DNA of 64,000 bases from Lentzea nigeriaca (lineage in GTDB: Bacteria > Actinomycetota > Actinomycetes > Mycobacteriales > Pseudonocardiaceae), in NCBI RefSeq assembly GCF_016907955.1, contig NZ_JAFBCX010000002.1:496001-560000 (forward strand), written 5' to 3'. The notes under the pieces are model-generated. The model did no database searches and was not told the DNA's origin. It worked only from the letters and a program-made list of their open reading frames with translations. Positions 43,971-53,599 of the stretch are shown here, in pieces. A program made the position numbers and the translations under genes. Within the stretch, counting starts at the first letter, position 1. Every line of letters begins with the position of its first letter.

Positions 43971-45194
43971 TCAGATTGCCACCGCCTTAGTGTCGTTGCG
44001 ACCTCGTGCGCGGCGCCAGGCGAAGGTGGCCTGTGTTGCCAGCAGCAGTCCGATACCGCCTGCTCCCGCGATCGTTGCTGTGATCGATCCGACCGAATGG
44101 GCGACGACACCGGCCAGCGCCATTCCTCCGCCCTGGCTCGAGCGCAACGCCGCTCGCCCAATGCCATAAGCCCTTCCTCGGTACTGGTCCGGTAGCAGTC
44201 GCATCCACGCCGAACGAGCCGGTGTGTGATAAGCCCCGCCTATACCGGCAATCACCAGCAAAACGATCGTCCACGTCAGGTTCGGGTTGAACGCGAACAT
44301 GATCAATGGCGCCAGCGACAGGATCGCAAGAGGACCGATCAGCCGTTCACGTTTCGCCGGATCTCGCACGAGCCGGAAGAGCAGGGCCACGCCCAGGACG
44401 TTCGCCGCGGGTTCGATGGCGAGGATCAGGCCCACCGCCCACACCGCGTTCAGGCTCGCCGCCAACGGGACCGCGAGTCCTTCGGGGACCATCGCGAGGC
44501 CCGCGAGCAGCCGGACGCCCAGTAGTGTCCTCAGTCGCGGCTCCGACACCATCAGCGTCAGGGCGCCGCGCGGTTCGTCGGCCTTCTTCTTGCGGCCCAG
44601 CGGATCGGCGGCCGGACGGTGCTGCACGGACACCTGCACCAAGATCGCCAGAAGCGCGAACGTGCCGGCGTTGATCGTGAGCGCCACGCCGGGGTTGGTG
44701 TGGGTCACGAGGAAGCCCGCGGCGGCGAGGCCCGCCATCTGAGCTATGTCGACGGACGTGCCGAAGAGTGCCACGCCATCGTCGTAGCGGTGTGCCGGTA
44801 GGACGTGCGGGAGGCTCGCCTCCTGGGCTGCGAGATACGGCGAGGAGATCGCCAGTACCGCGACCAGCAGCACGATCATGGCCCAGAGAGGCATGCCCGG
44901 AATGGCCATCGCGCCCATCAGCACGGCCTGTGACCACGCCGTCGTCACCATTACGGTGCGTCGCGGGAAGCGGTCGGCGACCCACCCGAGCAACGGGCCC
45001 GAAATCAGTGGTGGGAAGAGCGTCAGCGACCACGTGAGCGCGGTCCAGGCAGCGGAATGTGTTCGTTCGAATACGAGCAGTGACAATGCCACTGCCGCGA
45101 GTTGGTCACCGACGGTCGAAACGGTCGAACCGATCCACATGGCGCGGAACTCACGCAAGCCGACGAGATCGCGGAGCGCGCCGCGGGTCGTCAT
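43971..45194 (-). CDS. MFS transporter
   Basis: A 407-residue major facilitator with about twelve helices, similar to bacterial multidrug or macrolide-efflux type exporters (FRAMWIGSTVSTVGDQLAAVALSLL at the start). The loop after helix 2 reads GWVADRFPRRTVMV, the MFS motif A region. A cytoplasmic linker between halves contains DPLGRKKKADEPRG. RGRAYGIGRAALRSSQGGGMALAG near 345 belongs to the C half. The substrate is unknown. ATG 45194; a 547-bp region upstream holds possible operator repeats but no regulator gene. Codon use is normal for the window. Confidence 0.88.
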   Translation of the reverse strand: MTTRGALRDLVGLREFRAMWIGSTVSTVGDQLAAVALSLLVFERTHSAAWTALTWSLTLFPPLISGPLLGWVADRFPRRTVMVTTAWSQAVLMGAMAIPGMPLWAMIVLLVAVLAISSPYLAAQEASLPHVLPAHRYDDGVALFGTSVDIAQMAGLAAAGFLVTHTNPGVALTINAGTFALLAILVQVSVQHRPAADPLGRKKKADEPRGALTLMVSEPRLRTLLGVRLLAGLAMVPEGLAVPLAASLNAVWAVGLILAIEPAANVLGVALLFRLVRDPAKRERLIGPLAILSLAPLIMFAFNPNLTWTIVLLVIAGIGGAYHTPARSAWMRLLPDQYRGRAYGIGRAALRSSQGGGMALAGVVAHSVGSITATIAGAGGIGLLLATQATFAWRRARGRNDTKAVAI

Positions 45195-45741
45195 GCGGGT
45201 CCTCGGCGCACCGCGCCCCGCGCGCGGCGAATCAGCACGTCCTGATTCGCTCTACGCCGAGTCACGTCGCCCCCGCCGGTGGTAATCAATTTCTATCGAC
45301 AATCACGGTAGAAGCTGCCTGACCGTTCAACGTCTGTCCTACCACAGTGTGTACCTAAACGGAGCAGGCTAGTTACCTAAAGTAGTTACAATAGCGAAAC
45401 GCGAGGCTGATCTTCTTCACAGTTGACCTCGGCTTCGCCTGATTGGACCCCAAATGGTCACGGTCTGTGTCAACTGGTGCCAAACGGGTGTCATGGGCTC
45501 GGCCGACCGGTGCAACCCGCTCCGACTCATGCTCGCAGATCTGGCAATTGGCGACCACACGAGAACGTACCCGCGCTCGGGAGCGTCGTGTAATAGGCCA
45601 CGCCGTTTGTCATGGCTGTCACTGGGGTCACCGTTTCCCGCCCGCCTCGCCGAAACCGGTTCAGCGGGCAGGAAAACGATCACTAACGTCGGTGAATGGA
45701 CGTCATTGGCGTCGTGAACCGGCCGATAACGTCAGCCGTGA
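45195..45741. other. 547-bp intergenic region without a supported gene
   Basis: Short ORFs here lack third-position G/C bias, ribosome sites and recognisable motifs, so none is called. GTACCTAAA (45351) and TTACCTAAA (45373) form a direct repeat 22 bp apart. TACAAT at 45387 could be a plus-strand -10. Base composition is lower in GC than the flanking genes. It lies at the boundary between the accessory segment and the conserved rlmB-cysS-carD-radA block. Confidence 0.5.
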
Positions 45742-46713
45742 TCAGCCCTTGGCCGCGACCCGGCGGCGCCGCGCCACCTCGGCCAGCACGACACCGGCCG
45801 CGACGGACGCGTTGAGCGACTCGACGCCAGTGGCCATCGGGATCGACACGGTCTGGTCGCAGGTCTCCTTGACCAGACGGCCGAGACCGCGGCCCTCGGA
45901 GCCCACGACGACGACCAGCGGCCCGGTCGCGAGCTCCAGACCGTCGACGTCCACGTCGCCGTCCGCGTCCAGGCCCACGATCATCAGGCCCGCCTCGGCC
46001 CAGTCACGCAGCGTGCGGGTCAGGTTCGTGGCCATCGCGATCGGCAGCTTGGCCGCCGTGCCCGCGCTGGTCCGCCACGCCACCGCCGTCATCGACGCGC
46101 TGCGCCGCTGCGGCAGCACCACGCCGTGTGCGCCGAACGCCGCCGCCGAACGCACGACGGCACCCAGGTTGCGCGGGTCCGTCACGCCGTCGAGCGCCAC
46201 CAGCAGCGGCGGCTCACCGGCACGCTGGGCGAGCTCGAGCAGCTCGTCGGGAGTGGCGTAGTCGAACGGTGGCACCTGCAGGCCGAGGCCCTGGTGCATC
46301 GCGCCGCCGGTGATCCGGTCGAGCTCGCCGCGGGCCACCTCCAGCACGGAGATGCCCCGGTCGGCGGCCAGGCGCACGGCCTCGGCCACGCGGTCGTCCG
46401 CGTCGATGCCCAGCGCCACGTACAGCGCCGTCGCCGGCGTGCCCGCGCGCAGGCACTCCACGACGGGGTTGCGGCCCGCCACGGTCTCGGCCTGGGCTTT
46501 CTCGGTCTTCTGGCGCCGCTGCGTCTTGACGGCCTCGGTCTTCGCGGCCGCCTTGGCCCGCTTGTAGGCGGGGTGGTTCGGGCGGTCCGACGCCTTCGGG
46601 GTCGGACCCTTGCCCTGCAGCCCCTTGGACTTCTGCCCGCCGGAGCCGACGACCGCGCCCTTCTTCGAGCCCGGATTGCGCATCGCGCCCTTGCGCTTGG
46701 AATTGCCAGCCAC
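45742..46713 (-). CDS. rlmB: SpoU-family (TrmH) 23S rRNA 2'-O-methyltransferase, RlmB type
   Basis: A 323-residue protein with a Lys/Gly-rich disordered N terminus of about 75 residues, an L30e-like substrate domain ([14 protein letters not shown] near 78) and the C-terminal SPOUT knot. The knot motifs are [21 protein letters not shown] near 170, [11 protein letters not shown] near 264 and [19 protein letters not shown] near 287. RlmB methylates G2251 of 23S rRNA (E. coli numbering). GTG 46713 is used; an upstream GTG lies inside cysS. It is the last gene of a HAD-cysS-rlmB run, the order of Rv3580c-Rv3579c. Confidence 0.9.
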   Translation of the reverse strand: MAGNSKRKGAMRNPGSKKGAVVGSGGQKSKGLQGKGPTPKASDRPNHPAYKRAKAAAKTEAVKTQRRQKTEKAQAETVAGRNPVVECLRAGTPATALYVALGIDADDRVAEAVRLAADRGISVLEVARGELDRITGGAMHQGLGLQVPPFDYATPDELLELAQRAGEPPLLVALDGVTDPRNLGAVVRSAAAFGAHGVVLPQRRSASMTAVAWRTSAGTAAKLPIAMATNLTRTLRDWAEAGLMIVGLDADGDVDVDGLELATGPLVVVVGSEGRGLGRLVKETCDQTVSIPMATGVESLNASVAAGVVLAEVARRRRVAAKG

Positions 46714-46718
46714 GGAAG

Positions 46719-48113
46719 TCAGTCGTCCTTCAACGTCCACTGCGGACCGTCGGGGGTGTCCTCGACGGCGATGCCCGCCTCCAGCAGCTGGTCGCGCAAC
46801 GCGTCAGCACGCGCGAAATCCCTGCTCTTGCGGGCTTCCTGGCGCTCGACGAGCAGCCGATCCACGAGCGTGGTCAACGCCTGCCGCATGCCGAGGTCGG
46901 CAGCCGAGACGTCGTTCCACTTCGGCGACAACGGGTCGACGCCGAGGATGTCGGCCATCCGGCGCACGCACTCGGCGGCCTCGCGGGCCGCGTCGTGGTC
47001 GCCGTCGGCGAGCGCCGTGTTCCCCTGCCGCACCTTGTTGTGCAGCGCGGCCACGGCCTGCGGGGTGTTCAGGTCGTTGTCCATCGCAACGACGAAGTCC
47101 GGGCACATCTCACCGCGGAGCTCCACCTGTCCGACGCGTTCGACGACGCGCCGCAGGAACGACTCGACGCGGCCGTACGCCGTCACCGCCTCGTCCAGCG
47201 CGCCTTCGGAGTACTCGATGTGCGAGCGGTAGTGCGGCGTGACCAGGTAGTACCGCAGCTCCTGCGCGCGGACCTTGTTCAGCATCGCCGGGATGGACAC
47301 GGTGTTGCCGAGCGACTTGGCCATCTTCTCGCCGGACAGCGTCACCCAGTAGTTGTGCATCCAGTAGTTGGCGAAGCCGTCGCCGGCCGCGCGGGACTGC
47401 GCCTGCTCGTTCTCGTGGTGCGGGAAGATCAGGTCGAGCCCGCCGCCGTGGATGTCGAACGTGCTGCCGAGGTACGTCGTGGCCATCGCCGAGCACTCGA
47501 GGTGCCAGCCGGGCCTGCCGTGGCCCCACGGCGTCGGCCAGGACGGCTCGCCGGGCTTCGCGGCCTTCCACAGCGTGAAGTCGCGCGGGTCGCGCTTGCC
47601 GCGCACCGCGGTCTCGCCCTGCTCCACCGAGTCGAGCTTCTGGCCGGACAGCGCGCCGTACTCCGGGAACGAGCGCACGTCGAAGTAGACGTCACCGTCG
47701 ACGTCGTACGCGTGGTTCTTGTCGATCAGCCGCTGCATCAGCTCGATCATCTGCGTCACGTGACCCGTGGCGCGCGGCGCGTACGACGGCGGCAGGCAGC
47801 CCAGCGCGTCGTACGCCTCCTCGAAGGCGCGTTCGTGCGTGTACGCCCACTCCCACCACGGCCGGTCGTACTCCGCGGCCTTGGTGAGGATCTTGTCGTC
47901 GATGTCGGTGACGTTGCGGACCAGCGTGACGTCGGCACCGTCGCGGGCGAGCCAGCGCCGGAGGACGTCGAAGTTCAGGCCGCTGCGGACGTGCCCGATG
48001 TGCGGGATGCCCTGCACGGTCGCCCCACACACGTAGATCGACGCCGTTCCGTTGACCTGCGGGTGGAACTCCCGCATGCTCCGGCTCGCCGTGTCGTAGA
48101 TGTGGAGGCTCAC
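46719..48113 (-). CDS. cysS: Cysteinyl-tRNA synthetase
   Basis: A 464-residue class I synthetase. The HIGH motif is PHIGHVRSG near residue 37, KMSKS is KMAKSLGN near 265, and zinc ligands include CGAT near 29 and the ECSAMA and HHENE region near 206-236. The C-terminal DALR-type helical domain ends in [13 protein letters not shown]. The longer actinobacterial cysteine-ligase MshC lacks this C-terminal domain, so this is CysS. GTG 48113 overlaps the upstream HAD stop (GTGA); rlmB begins 5 bp downstream. Confidence 0.95.
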   Translation of the reverse strand: MSLHIYDTASRSMREFHPQVNGTASIYVCGATVQGIPHIGHVRSGLNFDVLRRWLARDGADVTLVRNVTDIDDKILTKAAEYDRPWWEWAYTHERAFEEAYDALGCLPPSYAPRATGHVTQMIELMQRLIDKNHAYDVDGDVYFDVRSFPEYGALSGQKLDSVEQGETAVRGKRDPRDFTLWKAAKPGEPSWPTPWGHGRPGWHLECSAMATTYLGSTFDIHGGGLDLIFPHHENEQAQSRAAGDGFANYWMHNYWVTLSGEKMAKSLGNTVSIPAMLNKVRAQELRYYLVTPHYRSHIEYSEGALDEAVTAYGRVESFLRRVVERVGQVELRGEMCPDFVVAMDNDLNTPQAVAALHNKVRQGNTALADGDHDAAREAAECVRRMADILGVDPLSPKWNDVSAADLGMRQALTTLVDRLLVERQEARKSRDFARADALRDQLLEAGIAVEDTPDGPQWTLKDD

Positions 48114-48733
48114 ACGGGAATGGTACGGGCCACATCCAAAAGAGCAGTGGGCCGGTCACTCGTCGGAACTGGATTGACAAGCCGGAAGGCGCATCCGACG
48201 GCCTCCGCTCCGCCGTCCGCCTCCTCGCTGTCCCCGACCATCACGGCGTTGCGCGGGTCGACGCCCAGCCGTTCGCACGCGGTCGTGAAGATCTTCGGGT
48301 CCGGCTTGATCACGCCCTCCTCGTAGGAGAGCACGAACTCGTCCACGAGGTGCGTCAGCCCGAACCGCTCGAACACCGGGCGGATGTCCCAGCCGATGTT
48401 GCTGACGACCGCGACGGGCACGTCGGCGAGGTGCTCCAGCGTCGCCTTCGTGTCCGGGTAGGGCTGCCACGACTCCGCGTCGATCAGCTGGTCGTAGAGC
48501 GTCTCGGCGTCGGGCACGTTCGCGTCGTTGAGCACCCGGACATGCACCCAGCGGTGGACGTCGGGGTCGAGGTCGCGGCGGTACCACGCGTCGACGAGTT
48601 CGGGATCCATGTCGTCGGCGATGCCGACCGGGGCGGTGAGCGCACGCATCAGGTCCGCGTTGGACGCCAGCTCGGGGTGTTCGAGCCGGAAGAGCGTGCC
48701 GGAGAAGTCGAAGAGCGCGGCGTGGATCGTCAC
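48110..48733 (-). CDS. HAD-family hydrolase
   Basis: A 207-residue HAD-superfamily protein. Motif I reads LFDFSGTLF, with the nucleophile Asp9 but Ser at the +2 position where phosphatases have the acid/base Asp. [10 protein letters not shown] is motif II, and [17 protein letters not shown] with [10 protein letters not shown] are motifs III and IV. A helical cap covers residues about 20-85. The DxS variant occurs in several actinobacterial clades, and whether it retains phosphatase activity is open. GTG 48733. Its stop overlaps the cysS start by 4 bp. Confidence 0.87.
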   Translation of the reverse strand: MTIHAALFDFSGTLFRLEHPELASNADLMRALTAPVGIADDMDPELVDAWYRRDLDPDVHRWVHVRVLNDANVPDAETLYDQLIDAESWQPYPDTKATLEHLADVPVAVVSNIGWDIRPVFERFGLTHLVDEFVLSYEEGVIKPDPKIFTTACERLGVDPRNAVMVGDSEEADGGAEAVGCAFRLVNPVPTSDRPTALLDVARTIPV

Positions 48734-48759
48734 ACTCGGAGACTCTACGTTCTCTCGGC

Positions 48760-49704
48760 CTAAGTGGTCTGGACCTTTTTCAGCTCGGCCTTGACCGGCT
48801 CCGGGTCGTAGGAGATGACGAGGTGCAGGTCGCCGGCATTGCGCTCGGCGGCGGCCGTGAGCTCGGCGACGAAGGCCTCGACCTGCTTGAGCGGCTGGTC
48901 GGCGAGCTGGGCGGTCAGCCTGTAGAGCACGCGGTAGCGCTCCGGCGTCTTGGTGCCGCGCAGCTCGGCTGCCCAGTTGAGCAGGTCCTCGTACGTCTCC
49001 ACGAACCGGTTGGCCAGCAGCCGGATCCGGTTGCGGTCACCCGGTCGTCCCGCCGGCCCGAACGCCCACTGCTGCTTGCCCGGCGAGAGCAGCTCCCCGA
49101 GACGGTTGATGATCTCGTCGAACACGCCGGTGCGCGCCCGGTAGTTGTCGAGCGCGTCGGTGTCCGAGGTGATCGTGCGGCCAGGCGTGACGTCGCCCAG
49201 CTCGTGGCTGATCTGCTTGGCGCTCAGCTTGCCCATGTGCAGCGCCACGGTGTCCGCGAACAGCTGGTACTCCCAGCCCGGCTCCGGTGCGTCGACCGCC
49301 GACCCCACCTTCTCCGCGATCATCCTGGCCAGCTCGCGCGGAGTGCGGTTGCGCAGGTCGATGTAGCCGGTGCCCACGCGCAGCGCCGGGATCTCGGTGT
49401 CGTCGAACCGCGCGGGCAGCAGGTACTCGGTGTCGGAGACCATCGCCCGGTCGAACGCGGACTGCCGCTCGTGCTTGGTCCACATCTTCCGCGCGTAGGC
49501 CTCGGAAATGAACATCACGCAGAACCGGGAGTCCTTGCGGTAGATGTGATCGAGGTGCTCGACCAGGTTCTTGCCCCACAGATCGGCCTGCTCGTCGGTG
49601 TCGTAGAAGCGGGAGACGCCTAGTTCGGTGAGGTGGCGGGCCACCTCTTCGACGTAGTCACGGTCTTCGCCGGCGAAGGAGAGGCACACGTCGTACTTGG
49701 GCAC
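48760..49704 (-). CDS. TIR-domain protein with a C-terminal helical domain
   Basis: A 314-residue protein. Residues 1-140 are a TIR domain: YDVCLSFAGEDRDYVEEVA at 4-22 is box 1, FYDTDEQADLWGKNL near 33-47 is the BB-loop region, and W75-T-K-H-E79 places Glu79 as the likely NAD-hydrolysing glutamate. The rest is a largely helical domain that I do not recognise. Bacterial TIR domains act as NADases or second-messenger makers in antiphage defence, or as effectors. No SLOG, caspase, Argonaute or nucleotidyltransferase partner adjoins it. GTG 49704 starts right at VPKYDV; GTG 49731 is an in-frame alternative. Confidence 0.82.
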   Translation of the reverse strand: MPKYDVCLSFAGEDRDYVEEVARHLTELGVSRFYDTDEQADLWGKNLVEHLDHIYRKDSRFCVMFISEAYARKMWTKHERQSAFDRAMVSDTEYLLPARFDDTEIPALRVGTGYIDLRNRTPRELARMIAEKVGSAVDAPEPGWEYQLFADTVALHMGKLSAKQISHELGDVTPGRTITSDTDALDNYRARTGVFDEIINRLGELLSPGKQQWAFGPAGRPGDRNRIRLLANRFVETYEDLLNWAAELRGTKTPERYRVLYRLTAQLADQPLKQVEAFVAELTAAAERNAGDLHLVISYDPEPVKAELKKVQTT

Positions 49705-49758
49705 CTCGTGGAGCTTAGTGGCGGGAACCACACGTCCAGCGGGCGAGTTGTCCAGTAC

Positions 49759-50040
49759 ATGGCGGTGGGGATGATCTGGGCGATGTCGTTACCGGGTGTG
49801 GTGACGATCTTGTTCGTGATGGCCGTGATCGAGTGGGTGGTGCGGCGCAAGAAGGGCGGCACACCTCTCGCAACGATCAGCTTCGACGAGCTGGGAGCGA
49901 CGTTCGAGGGTGCCAAGCGCGACGAACTGGAGCATCGCAAGGAGGAGAGGCAGCGCCGCGACGAGGAGGGTGACGGTGCGCCGCCGCGAACTCGGATCGA
50001 CCTCGACGGCGGCACTGCCGTGCTGAAGCTGCCGGACTAG
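49759..50040 (+). CDS. DUF6191 domain protein, small membrane-anchored
   Basis: A 93-residue protein with one membrane helix (LPGVVTILFVMAVIEWVV) and a cytoplasmic tail. FDELGATFEGAKRDELEHRKEE and DEEGDGAPPRTRIDLDGGTA match the actinobacterial DUF6191 pattern. Function is unknown. ATG 49759 is used; ATG 49771 and 49783 would shorten the N terminus. It is divergent from the TIR gene with little intergenic space, and its stop overlaps the convergent PPOX gene by 4 bp. Confidence 0.7.
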   Translation: MAVGMIWAMSLPGVVTILFVMAVIEWVVRRKKGGTPLATISFDELGATFEGAKRDELEHRKEERQRRDEEGDGAPPRTRIDLDGGTAVLKLPD

Positions 50041-50429
50041 CCGTTCCCGGTGGTCTTCGCGACCTTCACGCGGACGACCACGCGGACGTTGTCGGTGCCG
50101 ACGTCGCCCTTGTAGTCGTCGCCGGTGTACTTGTGCGCCAGCTCGTTGATGAGGTCGTCGCCGCCCTCGGTCGTCATCGACGCCTCACCGCGGAACTCCG
50201 TGTAGTGGTACGGGTTGTCCTTGTCGATGACGGTGATGCTCACCCTCGGGTCGCGCTTGAGGTGACGTTCCTTCGCGCGGCCGACGACGGTGGAGAACAG
50301 CACGTCGTCGCCGTCGCGCTTGATCCACACGACGGACGTCTGCGGGCTGCCGTCCTTGGTCAGCGTGGCGACTGTGGCGTAGTTCGCGCTGTCTAGGAGG
50401 GTGCGCTGTGGTTCTGAGAGGGAGGCCAT
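50037..50429 (-). CDS. PPOX-class F420/FMN-dependent oxidoreductase-like protein
   Basis: A 130-residue split-barrel flavin/F420-binding protein. [26 protein letters not shown] at about 16-41 and [20 protein letters not shown] at about 51-70 follow the PPOX/pyridoxamine-oxidase-like pattern of actinobacterial F420-dependent reductases. The substrate is unknown. ATG 50429 lies inside the 3' end of ispF (37-bp overlap on the same strand), suggesting translation after ispF. Confidence 0.85.
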   Translation of the reverse strand: MASLSEPQRTLLDSANYATVATLTKDGSPQTSVVWIKRDGDDVLFSTVVGRAKERHLKRDPRVSITVIDKDNPYHYTEFRGEASMTTEGGDDLINELAHKYTGDDYKGDVGTDNVRVVVRVKVAKTTGNG

Positions 50430-50887
50430 GCGATCAACAACGCGGTGGCGATCGCCGCGATTCCCTCGTTCCGCCCCGTGAGACCGAGTCCGTCGGTCGT
50501 CGTGCCGGCGACCGAGACCGGCCCCCCGACGGCCTCGGAAAGCGTTTTCTGGGCTTCCTCGCGGCGCTTGCCGATGCGCGGCTCGTTGCCGATCACCTGC
50601 ACTGTGGCGTTTCCCACACGGAAACCGGCCTCCTCGATCAGGCGGCGGACCTCCGTGAGCAGAACCACTCCGTGCGCGCCCGACCAGCGAGGGTCCGACG
50701 TGCCGAAGACCGCGCCCAGGTCACCGAGGCCGGCGGCGGAGAGCAACGCGTCGCACAGCGCGTGGGAGGCGACGTCGCCGTCGGAGTGACCAGCGCAACC
50801 GTCGACGCCCTCCCACAGCAGTCCGGCGATCCAGCACTCGCGACCTGCCTCGATCGGGTGGACGTCGACGCCCTGGCCGATCCTCAC
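50393..50887 (-). CDS. ispF: 2-C-methyl-D-erythritol 2,4-cyclodiphosphate synthase
   Basis: A 164-residue MEP-pathway enzyme. The zinc ligands Asp8 and His10 lie in [10 protein letters not shown] and His42 lies nearby in the conserved [17 protein letters not shown] block. [17 protein letters not shown] near 127 is the C-terminal CDP-binding signature. GTG 50887 overlaps the ispD stop (GTGA), so IspD and IspF are co-translated. The carD-ispD-ispF order matches M. tuberculosis Rv3583c-Rv3581c, although cysS here is separated from ispF by four other genes. Confidence 0.94.
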   Translation of the reverse strand: MRIGQGVDVHPIEAGRECWIAGLLWEGVDGCAGHSDGDVASHALCDALLSAAGLGDLGAVFGTSDPRWSGAHGVVLLTEVRRLIEEAGFRVGNATVQVIGNEPRIGKRREEAQKTLSEAVGGPVSVAGTTTDGLGLTGRNEGIAAIATALLIAWPPSQNHSAPS

Positions 50888-51576
50888 TGCTGGCCTCCGG
50901 TGAAAAGAGCTTCCGCGACCGCGAGGTCGAACGGGGTGGTGATCTTCATGGCGTGCGGGTGCCCGGGAACCGTGTGGACCTTGCCGCCGTTCTTCTCAAC
51001 GAGACCAGCGTCGTCAGTCGCGGCAATACCGGAGCAATAGGCGGCTTTGAGAGTCTCGGCGCGAAAACCCTGCGGGGTCTGGACGACCCGCAGACCGGCC
51101 CGGTCAGGTGTGGAGACGACTACTCCGACCTCGTCCACCTGCTTGATCGTGTCGGCCACCGGAAGCACCGGGATGACGGCGTCGTGCCCGTCGCGCACCG
51201 CGGCCACGACGCCGGCGATGACCTCGGGAGGGGTGAAAGCACGGGCGGCGTCGTGCACCAGCACGATCGAGGTGTCCGGAATCACGCGGAGCGCGTGTTC
51301 GAGGGCGAGGCGCACCGAGTCGGTGCGTTCGGCGCCCCCTGAAAGCACGTGCACCGCCCCGCCGGCCGGGGCCAGCGAGGCGGTTGCGGTGTGCACTAGA
51401 TCCACATCGGACGGTGGAGCGGCGATGACGACGTACTGAACCTGGCCTGACGCGAACAGGCCCTGAACGGCACGGGTCAACAGCGGTACCCCGTTGACCG
51501 GCACGAGCGCCTTGGGCATCCCGTAGCCCAGACGCTCACCCCGCCCTGCCGCGGGCACGAGCGCGACAACACTCAT
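50884..51576 (-). CDS. ispD: 2-C-methyl-D-erythritol 4-phosphate cytidylyltransferase
   Basis: A 230-residue nucleotidyltransferase that converts MEP and CTP to CDP-ME in isoprenoid synthesis. The nucleotide-binding loop is [18 protein letters not shown] at 7-24, [13 protein letters not shown] near 115 is the central motif, and [16 protein letters not shown] near 165 and TDDAGLVE near 187 complete the site. ATG 51576 is chosen; upstream in-frame codons belong to carD in another frame. carD lies 40 bp upstream on the same strand. Confidence 0.94.
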   Translation of the reverse strand: MSVVALVPAAGRGERLGYGMPKALVPVNGVPLLTRAVQGLFASGQVQYVVIAAPPSDVDLVHTATASLAPAGGAVHVLSGGAERTDSVRLALEHALRVIPDTSIVLVHDAARAFTPPEVIAGVVAAVRDGHDAVIPVLPVADTIKQVDEVGVVVSTPDRAGLRVVQTPQGFRAETLKAAYCSGIAATDDAGLVEKNGGKVHTVPGHPHAMKITTPFDLAVAEALFTGGQQ

Positions 51577-51616
51577 GTCTGCAGCGTTATCCGATGCTCT
51601 GTGTGATTTTGGAAAA

Positions 51617-52105
51617 CTACGACGCGGTGGCGAGAACTTCGTCGAGGAGGACCTCGGCCTTGTCCTCGTCGGTGCCCTCGGCCAGCGCCAGCTCACTGAC
51701 CAGTATCTGCCGCGCCTTCGCCAGCATCCGCTTCTCGCCGGCGGACAACCCGCGATCCTTCTCGCGCCGCCAGAGGTCGCGCACCACTTCCGCAACCTTG
51801 TTCACGTCGCCGGAGGCGAGCTTCTCAAGGTTGGCCTTGTACCGCCGAGACCAGTTGGTCGGCTCCTCGGTGTGGGGAGCACGCAAGACCTCGAAGACCC
51901 GGTCGAGCCCTTCCTGGCCGACAACGTCGCGCACGCCTACGATCTCGGCGTTGTCAGCGGGAACCCGAACGGTGAGGTCGCCCTGCGCCACCTTGAGAAC
52001 GAGGTACTTCTTCTCCTCGCCCTTGATAACGCGGGTCTCGATTGCTTCGATGAGAGCGGCACCGTGGTGCGGGTAGACGACGGTCTCTCCGACCTTGAAA
52101 ACCAT
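51617..52105 (-). CDS. carD: CarD-family RNA polymerase-binding transcription factor
   Basis: A 162-residue essential regulator in mycobacteria that stabilises the open promoter complex. The N-terminal Tudor-like RNAP-interaction domain is [19 protein letters not shown]; the C-terminal helical DNA-binding domain includes [19 protein letters not shown], with a conserved Trp near residue 85 that wedges the upstream -10 edge. ATG 52105 has a good GAAAGGGG upstream. It heads the carD-ispD-ispF unit. Confidence 0.96.
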   Translation of the reverse strand: MVFKVGETVVYPHHGAALIEAIETRVIKGEEKKYLVLKVAQGDLTVRVPADNAEIVGVRDVVGQEGLDRVFEVLRAPHTEEPTNWSRRYKANLEKLASGDVNKVAEVVRDLWRREKDRGLSAGEKRMLAKARQILVSELALAEGTDEDKAEVLLDEVLATAS

Positions 52106-52335
52106 GTGTCCTCTGCCCCTTTCGCTTCCTCCATCCTAACACGTCCGGCAAGGCCGCGAACGCAGCTCGATGATCCGTTAGTGCTGGTCAGGGCCATGCG
52201 GGGGGTTGACAAACCACCTGTTCGCGTGCAACGTACGGGCTTGTCAAGATCGATTGGCACCACGTCGAGTCCGCTTTTCGGGCCCCGGTTAGGCTCTTTG
52301 CCTGGTGGTTGTTCCCTAGGAAGGACGCTGGAGCC

Positions 52336-53109
52336 GTGAACTCAGGAGTGTCTCGCCGGATGATCGTGACGGCAGCGCTGGCCGCGGGCCTCGGCCTGGT
52401 GGCGGTCGGCTGCAGCGCCGGTCAGATCACCCAGACCGACACCCAGGTCGCCGCCGTCGACGGTGCGAGCGGAAACGCGGGCCCGATCGCGGTGCGCAAC
52501 GTGATGCTGGCGTTCCCGCCGGACGGCAACCGCTATCACGAGGGTGACTCGGTGCCGATGACCTTCGTCATCGCGAACACGGGCGAGACCCCGGACAAGC
52601 TGCTGTCGATCAAGGCCGACGCCGCCGAGGGCGAGGCCGAGGTCGTGGGCGGCAAGGACATCCCGGCGCGCTACGCGCTGCAGGCCGAGTACGACGCCTC
52701 GAAGGCGCCGACGAAGACCTCCGCGCCGTCGTCCTCCTCGCACGCCCCGTCGTCGTCGAACGCGCCGTCCTCGTCGGTGTCGCCGACCTCCGGTGCTCCG
52801 TCGTCCTCGTCGGTCGCCCCGACGTCGGGCTCCGTGACGCCGTCGTCCGGTGCGCCCGCGTCGTCGTCCGGCCGCCCGTCGGGTTCGTCCTCGGTGTCGC
52901 CGACCTCGTCGTCCGCGGCGGTCCCCGACGACCTCGAGGTGCTGCAGGTCCGCTGCACGCTGAAGAAGGTCAACCGCGACATCGTGGCGGCGCAGACCGT
53001 CAAGGTCACGTTCGTCTTCGAGAAGGCCGGTGCGGTCACGCTCGAGGTGCCGATCGCGCCGTCCGAGCACAAGCGCGTCAGCGAGGGCCACAAGACCGAA
53101 GGTCACTGA
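52336..53109 (+). CDS. LpqE-like lipoprotein
   Basis: A 257-residue lipoprotein; the signal peptide ends in VAVGC (Cys24 region). A beta-rich domain (PIAVRNVMLAFPPDGNRYHEGD) continues after an insertion of about 80 residues of Ser/Pro/Ala low complexity (near 126-200) into LEVLQVRCTLKKVNRDIVAAQTVKVTF. In M. tuberculosis lpqE sits between carD and radA, as here; a copper-related role has been suggested for the family but is not evident. GGAG precedes GTG 52336. A strong hairpin follows. Confidence 0.8.
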   Translation: MNSGVSRRMIVTAALAAGLGLVAVGCSAGQITQTDTQVAAVDGASGNAGPIAVRNVMLAFPPDGNRYHEGDSVPMTFVIANTGETPDKLLSIKADAAEGEAEVVGGKDIPARYALQAEYDASKAPTKTSAPSSSSHAPSSSNAPSSSVSPTSGAPSSSSVAPTSGSVTPSSGAPASSSGRPSGSSSVSPTSSSAAVPDDLEVLQVRCTLKKVNRDIVAAQTVKVTFVFEKAGAVTLEVPIAPSEHKRVSEGHKTEGH

Positions 53110-53115
53110 CGTTGT

Positions 53116-53160
53116 CGTGAAAACGCCGCTCCCTCTCGGTGAGGGGGCGGCGTTTTCACG
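53116..53160. terminator. Bidirectional hairpin terminator between lpqE-like and DoxX genes
   Basis: CGTGAAAACGCCGC and GCGGCGTTTTCACG form a 14-bp perfect stem extended inward by CCCTC/GAGGG. It carries A and T tracts on both sides, as expected for convergent genes. Confidence 0.9.
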
Positions 53161-53170
53161 TGTTCTGCGG

Positions 53171-53599
53171 TCAGGCGGCCTTGAGCATCGGGCGGAACTT
53201 GGCGCGGTAGGACCACGCGAGGCCGATCTCCGCGGCGACGACGAGCAGCGCCGTGACCCTGCCGCTCGGCTCCAGGAAGACGTGGAACAGGAAGATGTTC
53301 ACGACCATCGGGGCCAGCATCGCGAGCGCCAGCGGCACGAACCGGCCGGTGATCAGCAGCACGCCGGCGATCAGCTGGACGCCGGACGCGAGCTGCAGCA
53401 TGTAGCCGGTCGCGTAGAGGGCCGTGCTGAAGGCCACACCCTCCGGTGCCATGGTGCTGGGGTCCGGTGCGGGCATGAACATCAGGAAGCCGTTCAGGCC
53501 GGTCGTGGCGAACAGCAGCCCGGTCAGCACGCGGGTGACGATGGTCGCGTAGCGGCCGACGGCGAACTTGCGGGTCTGGGTCGCGATTGCGGTGGTCAC
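53171..53599 (-). CDS. DoxX-family membrane protein
   Basis: A 142-residue protein with four membrane helices, of the DoxX/TQO small-subunit type. RVLTGLLFATTGLNGFLMFMP is helix 1, and ALYATGYMLQLASGVQLIAGVLLITGRFVPLALAML covers the middle. Members are linked to thiol/quinone redox or membrane stress, but this one's role is unknown. GTG 53599 is preferred because GGAGGACACA lies directly before it; an upstream start at 53629 is possible. It is divergent from radA with 152 bp between. Confidence 0.8.
   Translation of the reverse strand: MTTAIATQTRKFAVGRYATIVTRVLTGLLFATTGLNGFLMFMPAPDPSTMAPEGVAFSTALYATGYMLQLASGVQLIAGVLLITGRFVPLALAMLAPMVVNIFLFHVFLEPSGRVTALLVVAAEIGLAWSYRAKFRPMLKAA

Noticed and set aside
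43873..44169. A 98-residue plus-strand ORF after the cysteine leader
   Set aside because: Its C-terminal two thirds are antisense to the MFS gene, and the first 30 codons show no family motif; it could at most be a remnant.
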